A DNA stretch of 39,037 nucleotides from Pseudomonadales bacterium. GTDB lineage: Bacteria; Pseudomonadota; Gammaproteobacteria; Pseudomonadales; DT-91. Shown here piece by piece: positions 6,185-14,436 of the stretch (positions are counted from its first letter, which is position 1; every line of letters starts with the position of its first letter). Position numbers and translations under genes: made by a program. Under the pieces are notes generated by a model. It made no database searches. It had not been told where the DNA came from and saw only the letters and a program-made list of their open reading frames with translations. Where the stretch lies: positions 1 to 39,037 of the forward strand of contig JABSRQ010000028.1 in assembly GCA_013215055.1 (NCBI GenBank), in the 5' to 3' direction.

Positions 6185-9025
6185 GTGTCTATTAACGATA
6201 ATTATTTGAACAACCCTTTGATCCATGCGGATCGTCGTATTGCTGCTGACGCTTCTGAGTGGGTTAGCTCATTCGATTGCAGTAAACAATTAAATCCACT
6301 CATCATCTGTCGTGGTCCTATCCGTAAGGAAGCCATGGATGTATTTGATGAAATGGGCATTCATGGCTACGGTATTTTATTGTCTGAAAAAGACTCTATC
6401 GTTTATACCAATGCCTTAGCCCCTGAGTTACGTAAATTAACCGATGATTCACGTGTGCATAGGGTACCTGACTACTCAGGCGCAACCAAAGAAGAGCGTG
6501 GTGTACGTATTCAGCAAATCGTTAAGATCTGCGCAGAGAACGGTTATAACGCTATCTTCTGTGGTTACGGTTTTATGTCTGAAGATGCCGATATGGTTGA
6601 AGGCATGGAAAAAGCGGGGCTGAATTTCATGGGCCCTTGTTCATATACGCAAAAATCTGCGGGTATGAAAGACTCAGCTAAACGTACTGCGTTAGAAGTG
6701 GGTGTATCGGTAACCCCGGGTGTCAACAATGCAACCAGTTCAGCGTTAATTGCCAAGTACGGCGAAAACGGTTTAGAAGCCTGTGCTAAAGAATTCAACT
6801 TGGATGTTGATTTTTCAGGTGATGTACAAGAGCAGTGCTTAGCGTTATTGGCCGCATCTTATGCTGCCGGTATTGATCTGGTTGTGGCTGCCGATATTGG
6901 TGAAGCGCTGAAAGTTGAAGCGACGCGCATGTTAACCGAAAAGCCTAATAATCGTTTCCGCCTTAAGGGTATCGCCGGTGGTGGTGGTAAAGGTCAGCGT
7001 ATTTTAAGCTCTGCAAACTCTTATGAGGGTGCATCGGTTGAAGAGAAAGTGGCTAAGGCTGTAGAGAATGTTCCTGGTCTGGTTCTGGAATGTTTGATCG
7101 AGCTTAAAACTAACGGTGTTGGTGACAATAAAAACGTATTGATCGAAATGAACATCGATACCACACGTCACCAGGAAATTCAGGTTGTGGGTAATGGCGA
7201 CTGGTGTATCACCATGGGTGGCCGTGATTGTTCTTTGCAGATGCATGAGCAAAAATTACTGGAAGTTGCAGTAACCGTTGAAGAACTTGAAGAAGCTAAA
7301 GCTGTAGCTATCGCAGCCGGTAAAGATGCAGAAGCCAAAGTTTTACAGGCTGATATCGTAACCCTGGGCAAAATGGAGCATGAAGGTGCTGTATTTGGTG
7401 AAGCGGTTAAATTGGATTCGGTAGGTACGTTTGAGTGTATCGTTGAAGGCGATTCTCATTACTTCATGGAAATGAATACCCGTATTCAGGTAGAGCACAG
7501 AGTCACTGAATTATGTTACGGCCTGCGTTTCACTAATCCAGCCGATGAAAACGATTTCTTCGAAGTTGAGTCTCTGGTTCAAACCATGGCAATCCTTGCC
7601 GCTCACGGCCCTAAACTGCCTAAGCCTACGCGTTTCTTGCGTAACAAAAACTCGTTAGAAGCACGTTTAAATGCGACTAACCAGGCGTTACAGCCACATG
7701 CTGGTGGTATCATCAAGAAATGGTCAAACCCGATTGATGGTGAGATACGAGATGATCAAGGTATCAGCATGCACAACCCTGATACCGATATGTTTATGCA
7801 GTACCGCTTGGCCGGTGCCTATGATTCAAATGTAGCGTTATTGTTAACCGTAGGCACAGATCGTTTGTCTACCTACGAAAACATGGCTGAAGTGATTCGT
7901 AAAACCATTCTTAAAGGTGTGGATTTACAGACCAATCTTGAGTTTCATTACGGCCTAGTGAATTGGTTTATTGGTAATAACATCAATGCACGTCCTACGA
8001 CGCGTTTTATCGTGCCTTATTTAACCGCCATCGGTGAGTTAAAAGAGCAGATCAACAAAGTAGACATGAACTACGCGTTTAACACCATCTTAAAAACTGC
8101 GGTAAAAGCGGCTGGTGATGATGCTGATGTGGCGAAAGCGACTCAAGCGGCCATCGAACGTAAACGTAGCTTATTATTGCGTCCTATCGAGAAGTTATTT
8201 GCAGAACCGCACATCTTAGCCGGTTGGTTAAGCTTGCATAAAAATCACTTTGCATTAAATGATGGCCACTTCGAGTGGTTGGAAAATCCGATTAAAGTAT
8301 TGGCAGATACCTACCACTACTTAAATATGGAAGCCAGTGACAAAGCGCCTGCAGCTTACGTTATCTGGAATCACGATCAGGTGATTCTTGATGAAGCGAT
8401 GTCTTTCTACGCACAACTTGAAGCGACTTTAGATATCTGTGATTACGCAGAACTTGTTAAAGCCATTGAAGGTTCTGCTCCTAAAGGCTTTGATGACGAG
8501 CGTTGGGCGGCAGTTCAATCTGCACACGCAGGTTTTGTATTAGGTACTGACGTATTTGATATTCTGCCTTTCTTGGCGGTTAAGACCGGTTACTACGATC
8601 TGGCCGTTAATGATGACTTAAGCATCAATATCCCAGAGCGTTTGGAAGAAGTTGAGCTTCAAGAGAAGATGGCCAAGGTATTAGTACCACCACCAGTGGC
8701 AAACTCGGATGAAATCGTGTCTATCTCTGGCGGTATGTTCTACCCACGTGAGACACCTGAGCATGACGTGTTTGTGACTAAAGGTTCACACTTCAATATA
8801 GGTGATACGTTATACATTGTTGAAGTGATGAAAATGTTCAACAAGGTATATGCAACATTCTCGGGTACTATTGAAGAAGTATTGGTTGAAACTGATGGCG
8901 CGATCATCAAGAAAGGCCAGCCTTTATTCAAGATTACACCTGATGAGATTGTTGAAGTGATAGCACCTGAAGTGATCAAGGCGCGTAAAGCTGCCTTCAC
9001 CGATGAGTTCTTAGCAACTTTATAA
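6185..9025 (+). CDS. Biotin carboxylase / biotin carboxyl carrier fusion subunit
   Basis: This 946-residue protein starts at GTG 6185, with AGAGGA upstream. Residues about 35-620 form a divergent ATP-grasp biotin carboxylase: RGPIRKEAMDVF replaces the usual NRGEIA, followed by KGIAGGGGKGQRIL, GGRDCSLQMHEQKLLE and the active-site strand EMNTRIQVEHRVTE. A middle helical region (about 640-860) joins to a C-terminal biotinyl domain with VEVMKM, the biotin-accepting Lys being residue 883. It carboxylates its own biotin with ATP and bicarbonate and feeds the carboxyltransferase encoded just upstream. Its sequence is clearly outside the standard AccC/PccA pattern, with an extra stretch around residues 185-260. 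Codon bias is as strong as in the upstream gene. A terminator follows. Confidence 0.85.
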   Translation: MSINDNYLNNPLIHADRRIAADASEWVSSFDCSKQLNPLIICRGPIRKEAMDVFDEMGIHGYGILLSEKDSIVYTNALAPELRKLTDDSRVHRVPDYSGATKEERGVRIQQIVKICAENGYNAIFCGYGFMSEDADMVEGMEKAGLNFMGPCSYTQKSAGMKDSAKRTALEVGVSVTPGVNNATSSALIAKYGENGLEACAKEFNLDVDFSGDVQEQCLALLAASYAAGIDLVVAADIGEALKVEATRMLTEKPNNRFRLKGIAGGGGKGQRILSSANSYEGASVEEKVAKAVENVPGLVLECLIELKTNGVGDNKNVLIEMNIDTTRHQEIQVVGNGDWCITMGGRDCSLQMHEQKLLEVAVTVEELEEAKAVAIAAGKDAEAKVLQADIVTLGKMEHEGAVFGEAVKLDSVGTFECIVEGDSHYFMEMNTRIQVEHRVTELCYGLRFTNPADENDFFEVESLVQTMAILAAHGPKLPKPTRFLRNKNSLEARLNATNQALQPHAGGIIKKWSNPIDGEIRDDQGISMHNPDTDMFMQYRLAGAYDSNVALLLTVGTDRLSTYENMAEVIRKTILKGVDLQTNLEFHYGLVNWFIGNNINARPTTRFIVPYLTAIGELKEQINKVDMNYAFNTILKTAVKAAGDDADVAKATQAAIERKRSLLLRPIEKLFAEPHILAGWLSLHKNHFALNDGHFEWLENPIKVLADTYHYLNMEASDKAPAAYVIWNHDQVILDEAMSFYAQLEATLDICDYAELVKAIEGSAPKGFDDERWAAVQSAHAGFVLGTDVFDILPFLAVKTGYYDLAVNDDLSINIPERLEEVELQEKMAKVLVPPPVANSDEIVSISGGMFYPRETPEHDVFVTKGSHFNIGDTLYIVEVMKMFNKVYATFSGTIEEVLVETDGAIIKKGQPLFKITPDEIVEVIAPEVIKARKAAFTDEFLATL

Positions 9026-9051
9026 ACTCAAGTTTATTTGAGTGATGTAAA

Positions 9052-9080
9052 GGCCAGCTTTTTAGCTGGCATTTTTTTAT
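9052..9080 (+). terminator. Rho-independent terminator of the carboxylase operon
   Basis: The GCCAGCT / AGCTGGC stem is followed by ATTTTTTT and lies 27 bp after the stop. A weaker ACTCAA/TTGAGT hairpin precedes it. Confidence 0.85.
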
Positions 9081-9088
9081 GCCTATAT

Positions 9089-9583
9089 TTATATATTAAT
9101 TTTCCATGTGGAAGCGTCTGATGAATCTCGTTGCCATATTTCTATTTGGCTTGCCTGGTTTTTTCCGGTTTCCCAAATACTGGTAAATAAGCGATCTACA
9201 TGATTGGGAAGGGTTAGAGCTATGCTTTGTGAATGCTCTGAAAGGTGACTGCGGCTAAGGCAATTCTGATAGTCCGGGATGCTGTTGTTGTCTGCATCGG
9301 GAAGGCAAATTAAGATAACGGCTTTAGTGATACTCTTTGAGTTGGGGCTAATCAAAACTTCCAGGGTTGAGGTGGACGATAATGGATGATCAGCTGCAAT
9401 CGTTAGCATATCCATACTCATATGGGTGCTGGTGTCAGTGTGGGTTTCTGTCTGGCTATCAGTTGCTGTGCCGGTTATCGAACTCAAGGAGGGATCGTTA
9501 GTGGTTTCGTCTTCAGCATTGCAGGCGGCTAAAAATAATACACTTATACTTAAAATACAGCTGTTTAAGGTGGATGTTTTCAT
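9089..9583 (-). CDS. Hypothetical lipoprotein, partner of the LruC protein
   Basis: The start at 9583 gives 164 residues and a clear lipoprotein signal, MKTSTLNSCILSISVLFLAAC (lipobox LAAC, Cys21). The mature part begins with a Ser/Thr/Asp-rich stretch (about residues 22-65), then a small domain with LSSTSTLEVLISPNSKSITKAVILICLPDADNNSIPDYQNC. No family is recognised. An earlier in-frame ATG at 9631 would bury the signal and is rejected: GAGG sits properly before 9583. That ribosome site overlaps the stop of the upstream LruC gene, so the two are co-transcribed and probably coupled. If so, it shares that gene's sigma-54 promoter. A matrix or envelope role beside the LruC protein is inferred from context. 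Confidence 0.75.
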   Translation of the reverse strand: MKTSTLNSCILSISVLFLAACNAEDETTNDPSLSSITGTATDSQTETHTDTSTHMSMDMLTIAADHPLSSTSTLEVLISPNSKSITKAVILICLPDADNNSIPDYQNCLSRSHLSEHSQSIALTLPNHVDRLFTSIWETGKNQASQIEIWQRDSSDASTWKINI

Positions 9584-9593
9584 CGTTTTTTCC

Positions 9594-11732
9594 TCAATCA
9601 ATAAAAATATTTTCTGTATTGGCATTGTCATTTAAATACCAGTTGGGGTTGGTTTGGCCACTGCTATCACCGGCAAAACCTGAAAATTGTGGGTAGGTTT
9701 CTAGAATGCTTCTGCCTTCTTTGGGGTGTTGCCAATTCATCGGCAGTTCCAATGCCCATGGCATGCCATTGGTGGTGAGAAAATAGAGTAAACTTCCAGC
9801 AGAGGAGGCATCATCTATCTTGCCAAATAATAAAGTATTAAAGGTATCGGTAGGCGCATGGTTTTTTAAATGTACTTCAAATGCTCGCCCTGGGTGGTTG
9901 CCGATGATGGCTGAGACAGTATCTCCATGATAGGAGCCAGGTCTTGCAAAAATAAAAGGGTCGTAGGGTCTGGCGGGCATGCTTGCAGGCGCAACAGGAT
10001 TAATAAAGGGGATGATCATTGTCCATTGTGTACGGTAACTGGTGCCACAGCCGGTTTCAGATCTAAAGTATTTACAGCCTGATTCTCCTGCTTCAACCCA
10101 TGCCCATAAATCGTCACTGACAATCAGGACGGCATCACTTTGACCTTGCTCCAAAATCTCATTCTCAGAGCGAGTACCATCTACCCAAAGTGCAATGGAA
10201 TCTCCTTTAATATTGTTAGGGCTTATACCCGGCAGCTGCATGGCAAAACCATTACGGTAGCTGGCTCCCATGGCGGCTAATTGACCATCCAGTCGAATGC
10301 GAATAACACGATTGTCTTTGATGTATTCGGTGATTCTTACATTCATTAATACATCATTCATATCAAAATCACCGGTGGCCGGATATAGGTCTTCAAATGC
10401 GAAGGTGGTAAAGCTGGTTTGGCTAGGGTAATGAATGGTGCCTACACCATTTTCAGTGATATTAACCAGATAGTCTTCTACTTCGCCATTGCCGACCCCG
10501 CCAATCGGCAAAATATCTGCTTTTGTGCTGATACGAAACCTGGCCCAGGTATCGCCAATATTCGCCCAAACGGGAACAGTAACGTTGAGCATGTTATATC
10601 CATCTGTTAATGGAATGGCTGATGCAATCTTCTCATCGGCATCGAAAGAGCCATCGGCATCCCAGTCAATCCATGCGTTGAGATAACCACCCGTAGCACT
10701 GGCCTGAATTTGAATGAAACTGGTTTCTTCTACCGCGAAGCCGCTTATAAAAATGATGCCATCATCATCGTCACTGCCGTCGCTGTTATCATCGGATAGA
10801 GGGTGGACATATGCAGTTGATTCCCCGTCTACCTTACTACCCAAGTAGAGGCTTGATAGCGCATGTCTAGCGCCGGAAGAGGCCATGCTTGTGCCGTAGC
10901 TTTCTGGGGCATCACCAAAATCAATTTCTTCACTGATTTCGATCTCAGCCATCGCACACCTAGCGCCATCATTAGAGCTACTTGATGGGCCGTATGTGAA
11001 AAAATATGCCTTTGAATTTACACCGTTTATGCCAATGCGATAGATATAGCCATTTCCGTTATTGCTGATATACAGATTGCCAAAAATATCGAAATACTGA
11101 GCCCCAAAGGTGAAATTAAACCCTTCTTCTGCCTCACTGAGTACCTGTGTGATGACTTCTGTTTTCCCCGTGCTTGGGGTGATGCGTATAAGGTAGCCGT
11201 TATTATCTACCGCCCATAACATGCCATCTCCAGGACGAAAGGCAAAATCGGTTATGCTGGGGCTGCCCATAAAGGTATGTGTTGCAATGTGCTCTAAGGT
11301 TAATTGCGAAAAGGGAGAGTCAAGGGCGATGCGATATAAACCATAATTAGGTCTGTATCCGTACCAGGCATTTTCAACTAAAGCCGTATCACCCACAAAA
11401 AAGGGTTTGCCGATTAAACCATTGACGTTTAAGGGCACGGTCTGATAGTCGCTCCCAATTAGTGCGAGTGTACCCGCCGAGTAATCCCAGCCATACATAT
11501 AACTGTCGAATAAGTTGAAGCCTACGCCGTTGACTTTAGCCGTGCCCATATTGTTGCTTTTTATGGAATAACTGCCTGTGGCTAAATCGACACTATAAGT
11601 CATCGGGCTGGAGGAGGGTGTTTGGATTAAATAGGCGTTTGATGGGCATCCATTAAATGCACTAGCACCATGGCTAACACTGTGTATGAATAACAGTGCA
11701 AAGGTCGAGATAATAAAGGCTGATTTTTGCAT
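9594..11732 (-). CDS. Secreted LruC-domain / GEVED-domain protein
   Basis: The 712-residue product begins with a Sec signal (MQKSAFIISTFALLFIHSVS, cleavage near HGASA). Roughly residues 25-265 resemble a DUF6923-type beta-propeller segment (TYSVDLATG, FRPGDGMLWAVDNNGYLIRITPSTGKTE). Next comes an acidic region DFGDAPESYGT with DDNSDGSDDDDG, likely Ca2+-binding. A GEVED domain follows (WIDWDADGSFD...ARFRIS...GEVEDYLV). The C-terminal ~270 residues match the LruC/DUF4842 pattern (FAFEDLYPATGDFDMNDVLMNVRI...GFAMQLPGI...FEVHLKN...WALELPMNWQHP). Such proteins are extracellular; no adhesin anchor or autotransporter is visible. A sigma-54-like promoter at 11782-11797 and the shared upstream element tie it to the polysaccharide locus, so a biofilm-matrix role is inferred. 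Confidence 0.85.
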   Translation of the reverse strand: MQKSAFIISTFALLFIHSVSHGASAFNGCPSNAYLIQTPSSSPMTYSVDLATGSYSIKSNNMGTAKVNGVGFNLFDSYMYGWDYSAGTLALIGSDYQTVPLNVNGLIGKPFFVGDTALVENAWYGYRPNYGLYRIALDSPFSQLTLEHIATHTFMGSPSITDFAFRPGDGMLWAVDNNGYLIRITPSTGKTEVITQVLSEAEEGFNFTFGAQYFDIFGNLYISNNGNGYIYRIGINGVNSKAYFFTYGPSSSSNDGARCAMAEIEISEEIDFGDAPESYGTSMASSGARHALSSLYLGSKVDGESTAYVHPLSDDNSDGSDDDDGIIFISGFAVEETSFIQIQASATGGYLNAWIDWDADGSFDADEKIASAIPLTDGYNMLNVTVPVWANIGDTWARFRISTKADILPIGGVGNGEVEDYLVNITENGVGTIHYPSQTSFTTFAFEDLYPATGDFDMNDVLMNVRITEYIKDNRVIRIRLDGQLAAMGASYRNGFAMQLPGISPNNIKGDSIALWVDGTRSENEILEQGQSDAVLIVSDDLWAWVEAGESGCKYFRSETGCGTSYRTQWTMIIPFINPVAPASMPARPYDPFIFARPGSYHGDTVSAIIGNHPGRAFEVHLKNHAPTDTFNTLLFGKIDDASSAGSLLYFLTTNGMPWALELPMNWQHPKEGRSILETYPQFSGFAGDSSGQTNPNWYLNDNANTENIFID

Positions 11733-11781
11733 ATATAGGCTACTAGAGTCAGGATTTTATGAGTTGTCTAAAGAATACTTG

Positions 11782-11797
11782 AGCATGTTGTATGCCA
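11782..11797 (-). promoter_or_regulatory. Sigma-54 promoter of the LruC-lipoprotein operon
   Basis: Read on the minus strand this is TGGCATACAACATGCT. It fits TGGYRYR-N4-TTGCW with one mismatch (A for the first T of TTGC) and correct GG-N10-GC spacing. It lies about 50 bp before the LruC start. The 17-bp element at 11900-11916 is 102 bp upstream. Confidence 0.65.
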
Positions 11798-11899
11798 AAT
11801 TATGTAATTCCCGAAGTCGCTGTGTTAGAGGTCTGAGTTAGCTGCATGTCGAGCATTTTTTATTGCTATATCTAACGCGATATCATTCAAAACACATAA

Positions 11900-11916
11900 T
11901 TGCATCGCAAATTGCA
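11900..11916. promoter_or_regulatory. Candidate enhancer element A (TTGCATCGCAAATTGCA)
   Basis: This is the best-formed copy of the shared motif, arranged as TTGC-N3-GCAA-N-TTGC. A partial second copy begins 12 bp later (TTGCATTTTTGCATT). It lies between the divergent LruC gene and the acetyltransferase gene. Apart from this element and the two promoters described, the 322-bp intergenic region is AT-rich with no other recognised feature. Confidence 0.7.
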
Positions 11917-12001
11917 TTTTTGCATTCACAATAAATAAATAAACATAAAGCTGATCTTAGGCTTGAGCTTAAGCTTTTGATAAATGGAGGAATGTGCAAA
12001 G

Positions 12002-12017
12002 TGGGCTGATTATTGAT
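12002..12017 (+). promoter_or_regulatory. Weak sigma-54-like site before the acetyltransferase gene
   Basis: TGGGCTGATTATTGAT has the -24 GG but GA instead of GC at -12, and two further mismatches. It is placed like the good sites (element A 85 bp upstream, start codon 38 bp downstream). Its first nine bases with flank (AAGTGGGCT) match the site at 19878. It is the weakest member of the set. Confidence 0.35.
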
Positions 12018-12054
12018 AGTTACTGTGATGAGCTAACTCTTCTAAGGCTAGAAA

Positions 12055-12819
12055 ATGATTTCTTCATCGAGTGATATGAAACAATGGATAAAATATAGCG
12101 ACAGCGAATGGGCAGCAAAAATTTATCGGCTTTATCGACGTATTCGAAGCTTTAGCATTCCATGTATTCCTTTTATTCATAAACCCTTATTAAGTCTGCA
12201 TTTATTGCTGGTTAATGGTGTGAAGAATTTTATGCGTATTTTTTATTGGACGCCTTTGTTTAAAAGCCGCTTATCTTCCCCGGTTAATAATTTATATCTC
12301 TATGGTGGCATGCCCTGTGTTTTAGGTAATTTAGAGATGCATTTTGGAAAAAATTGCCGTGTCGCCGGTATGTCGACGTTTAATGGCAGAATTAACGAAA
12401 AGGCAGGGCAGGCTGCATGTATAAGGGTGGGAGAAAATGTTGATATTGGTTGGCAGAATTCGATTGCCGTAGGCAGTTATATTGATATAGGGGACCATGT
12501 TCGTTTGGCGCCAAGGGTTTTTTTAGCGGGTTTTTCAGGTCACCCCATGAATGCGAAAAATCGGGCTCTGGGTTTACCTGAGGAAGAACATAAACGTGGA
12601 GCCATCATCCTCGAGAAGCATGTTTGGTTAGCCACAGGCGTGACGGTTAATCAAGGCGTCACGATTGGCCGAGGCACCATAGTTGCCGCAGGTAGTGTGG
12701 TTGTTAATGATTTACCCGCAGGTGTATTGGCCGCAGGTAATCCTGCGAAAGTTATAAAATTGCTGGAGACAGGAAGTTGCGATGATTTCGAGCAGGAGAT
12801 GGTTTATGCCGACTGTTAA
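12055..12819 (+). CDS. Hexapeptide-repeat O-acetyltransferase (SypM-like)
   Basis: The product has 254 residues. About residues 1-95 are basic and hydrophobic. Residues about 115-235 form a left-handed beta-helix of hexapeptide repeats (IRVGENVDIGWQNSIAVGSYIDIGDHVRLAP, then VWLATGVTVNQGVTIGRGTIVAAGSVVVNDLPAGVLAAGNPAKVI), the GNPAK ending being typical of WbbJ/maltose-acetyltransferase-type enzymes. The presumed job is acetyl-CoA-dependent O-acetylation of a polysaccharide sugar. AAGG sits eight bases before the chosen ATG; ATG 12076 is an alternative. It is first in a unit with the next glycosyltransferase (14-bp overlap), in the position of sypM-sypN of Vibrio fischeri. Confidence 0.85.
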   Translation: MISSSSDMKQWIKYSDSEWAAKIYRLYRRIRSFSIPCIPFIHKPLLSLHLLLVNGVKNFMRIFYWTPLFKSRLSSPVNNLYLYGGMPCVLGNLEMHFGKNCRVAGMSTFNGRINEKAGQAACIRVGENVDIGWQNSIAVGSYIDIGDHVRLAPRVFLAGFSGHPMNAKNRALGLPEEEHKRGAIILEKHVWLATGVTVNQGVTIGRGTIVAAGSVVVNDLPAGVLAAGNPAKVIKLLETGSCDDFEQEMVYADC

Positions 12820-14029
12820 AATGCATACCGATATTATTGTTTTTGGAGAAGATTGGGGAGGCCACCCTAGCAGTACTCAGCACCTTATTAGGCAGTTGAT
12901 GAAGGATAGAAAAATTATTTGGGTTGATTCTTTGGGACTTCGACGACCTAAAATAAGCCTAAATGATTTCCGCAGGGCTAAACATAAAGTCACTGCAATG
13001 TTCGGCCGCCGTGCGTTGCCATCTGAGACGGATGTAATGGAGAGGTCAGACTCACCTACGGTATTAGCGCCTAAAATATTGCCTTTTCCGGGTAACTCTT
13101 TGGCCCGTTGGGTGAATCGCTTAAGCTTAACATCGATGGTTAACAAGGCGATGCAGGAGCAAGATATCACGGCGAACATCTTATGGATTTCATTACCAAC
13201 AGCCGTAGATATGATTGGGCAATTTTCAGAGGTATTGAGTGTTTATTATTGTGGAGATGATTTTTCAGCATTAGCCGGCGTTGATCATAAGGCGGTGACA
13301 GCTCTTGAATGTGAGTTAGTAGAGCGTGTTGATGTCATTATAGCTGCCAGTGATGAGTTAGCCAAAAAATTCCCCGCGCATAAAACACATGTGATACCTC
13401 ATGGTGTCGATTTTGAAAAGTTTACGGTGATAAATAAAAGACCTGAGGATCTGCCTAAAGGTAAACCTATTGCTGGTTTTTATGGTTCTATCTCGCAATG
13501 GCTGGATCTTGAGCTGATGGTTGAGACAGCAAAAATAATGCCTGACTGGAACTTCGTTTTTATTGGTCCTGTAAGTACCGATATTATTGCCTTAAAAGCG
13601 TTAAAAAATGTGTTTTTTCTAGGGCCAAAAAAACATCATGAATTGTCAGCCTATGTGCAGCATTGGCAGGTATCGATGCTCCCTTTTAAGAGGAATCGAC
13701 AAATTCAAGCCTGTAACCCGCTTAAGTTAAGGGAGTATCTCGCTGTAGGTAAGCCGATTGTCAGCACTGAATTTCCTGCATTACATGCTTTTCGTGAATT
13801 TATTCATGTATTACCAAAACAATGTAATGCCGATCACTTTAAACACACATTGCAGTGTGCCGCCGCCGATTTAAGTTCGCTTTGTGTTGAAAAACTGATG
13901 GTTGATGATGAGGGGCTTTATGAGTTTGAAATTGTTCTTAAACGATTTAAGGATCGCAGAGCCAGCGTCGCTGATGAAAGTTGGCATCATCATAGTCAAA
14001 CAATAAAAACCTTATTCTCCGCGAACTGA
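12806..14029 (+). CDS. Glycosyltransferase family 1/4 (SypN-like)
   Basis: This 407-residue GT-B-fold transferase has N-terminal FGEDWGGHPSSTQHLIRQL. A central YYCGDDFSALAGVDHKAVTALECELVERVDVIIAASDELAKKF motif leads to HVIPHGVDFEKF. The C-terminal nucleotide-sugar half has IAGFYGSISQWLDLELM, FIGPV, VFFLGPKKHHELSAYV and LKLREYLAVGKPIVSTE. No signal peptide is present; it acts at the cytoplasmic face. ATG 12806 is preferred because AGGAG precedes it; 12782 and 12821 are alternatives. It probably adds a sugar to the lipid-linked repeat unit; donor and linkage are not readable. Confidence 0.85.
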   Translation: MPTVKMHTDIIVFGEDWGGHPSSTQHLIRQLMKDRKIIWVDSLGLRRPKISLNDFRRAKHKVTAMFGRRALPSETDVMERSDSPTVLAPKILPFPGNSLARWVNRLSLTSMVNKAMQEQDITANILWISLPTAVDMIGQFSEVLSVYYCGDDFSALAGVDHKAVTALECELVERVDVIIAASDELAKKFPAHKTHVIPHGVDFEKFTVINKRPEDLPKGKPIAGFYGSISQWLDLELMVETAKIMPDWNFVFIGPVSTDIIALKALKNVFFLGPKKHHELSAYVQHWQVSMLPFKRNRQIQACNPLKLREYLAVGKPIVSTEFPALHAFREFIHVLPKQCNADHFKHTLQCAAADLSSLCVEKLMVDDEGLYEFEIVLKRFKDRRASVADESWHHHSQTIKTLFSAN

Positions 14030-14040
14030 TTCACCGACAA

Positions 14041-14065
14041 GTTATTCACAGAATCTGTGAATAAC
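14041..14065 (+). terminator. Perfect 11-bp hairpin after the glycosyltransferase gene
   Basis: GTTATTCACAG (14041-14051) and CTGTGAATAAC (14055-14065) form a perfect stem with a 3-base loop, 12 bp after the stop codon. No T-run follows, so it is not a standard intrinsic terminator; it may stabilise the mRNA 3' end. Each arm contains TTATTCACA, which fits the relaxed DnaA-box pattern TTATNCACA. Confidence 0.45.
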
Positions 14066-14233
14066 TGTGTGGGTAATGCTGCACAAGGCTGTGTGTTTGA
14101 TGCTTAAGTGTAGAGAGAATAGGGCATTCGAGCACCTGCCTGTTTTTTAACCTCAAGCTTAAGCATATGTGTATTTACAAGGTTTACTCGAGCCTGATGA
14201 TGCTCTGCGTATTGATATCCCTCCCCCTGAATT

Positions 14234-14262
14234 TACCATCGCAATTTGCAACGCCATTTGCT
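14234..14262. promoter_or_regulatory. Candidate enhancer element B (two overlapping copies)
   Basis: TACCATCGCAATTTGCA (14234-14250) matches the shared motif. A second copy, TTGCAACGCCATTTGCT (14246-14262), begins 12 bp later and matches 14 of 17 positions. The sigma-54 promoter at 14358 is about 96-108 bp downstream. The rest of the 407-bp gap between genes holds the hairpin at 14041 and nothing else I recognise. Confidence 0.7.
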
Positions 14263-14357
14263 GTTAACACTTATTATTTTTGAATAGGGCATGATGATAA
14301 ATCACTGATCTATTTTAAGCTGTTGATATTAAAGTTTTATTTTCATGTTCAAATGAA

Positions 14358-14373
14358 TGGCACGGTGATTGCT
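14358..14373 (+). promoter_or_regulatory. Canonical sigma-54 promoter
   Basis: TGGCACGGTGATTGCT fits TGGCACG-N4-TTGCW without mismatch. It is the strongest -24/-12 site in the window. The lipoprotein start is 64 bp downstream, and the promoter should drive the lipoprotein-SypO-P-Q-R genes up to the hairpins at 19689-19748. Confidence 0.85.
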
Positions 14374-14436
14374 CTATTCATGTTGTCAGCAATATTATTG
14401 CGAGATGTTTTTATTCTGTATAGGTGAAAATTTAAT

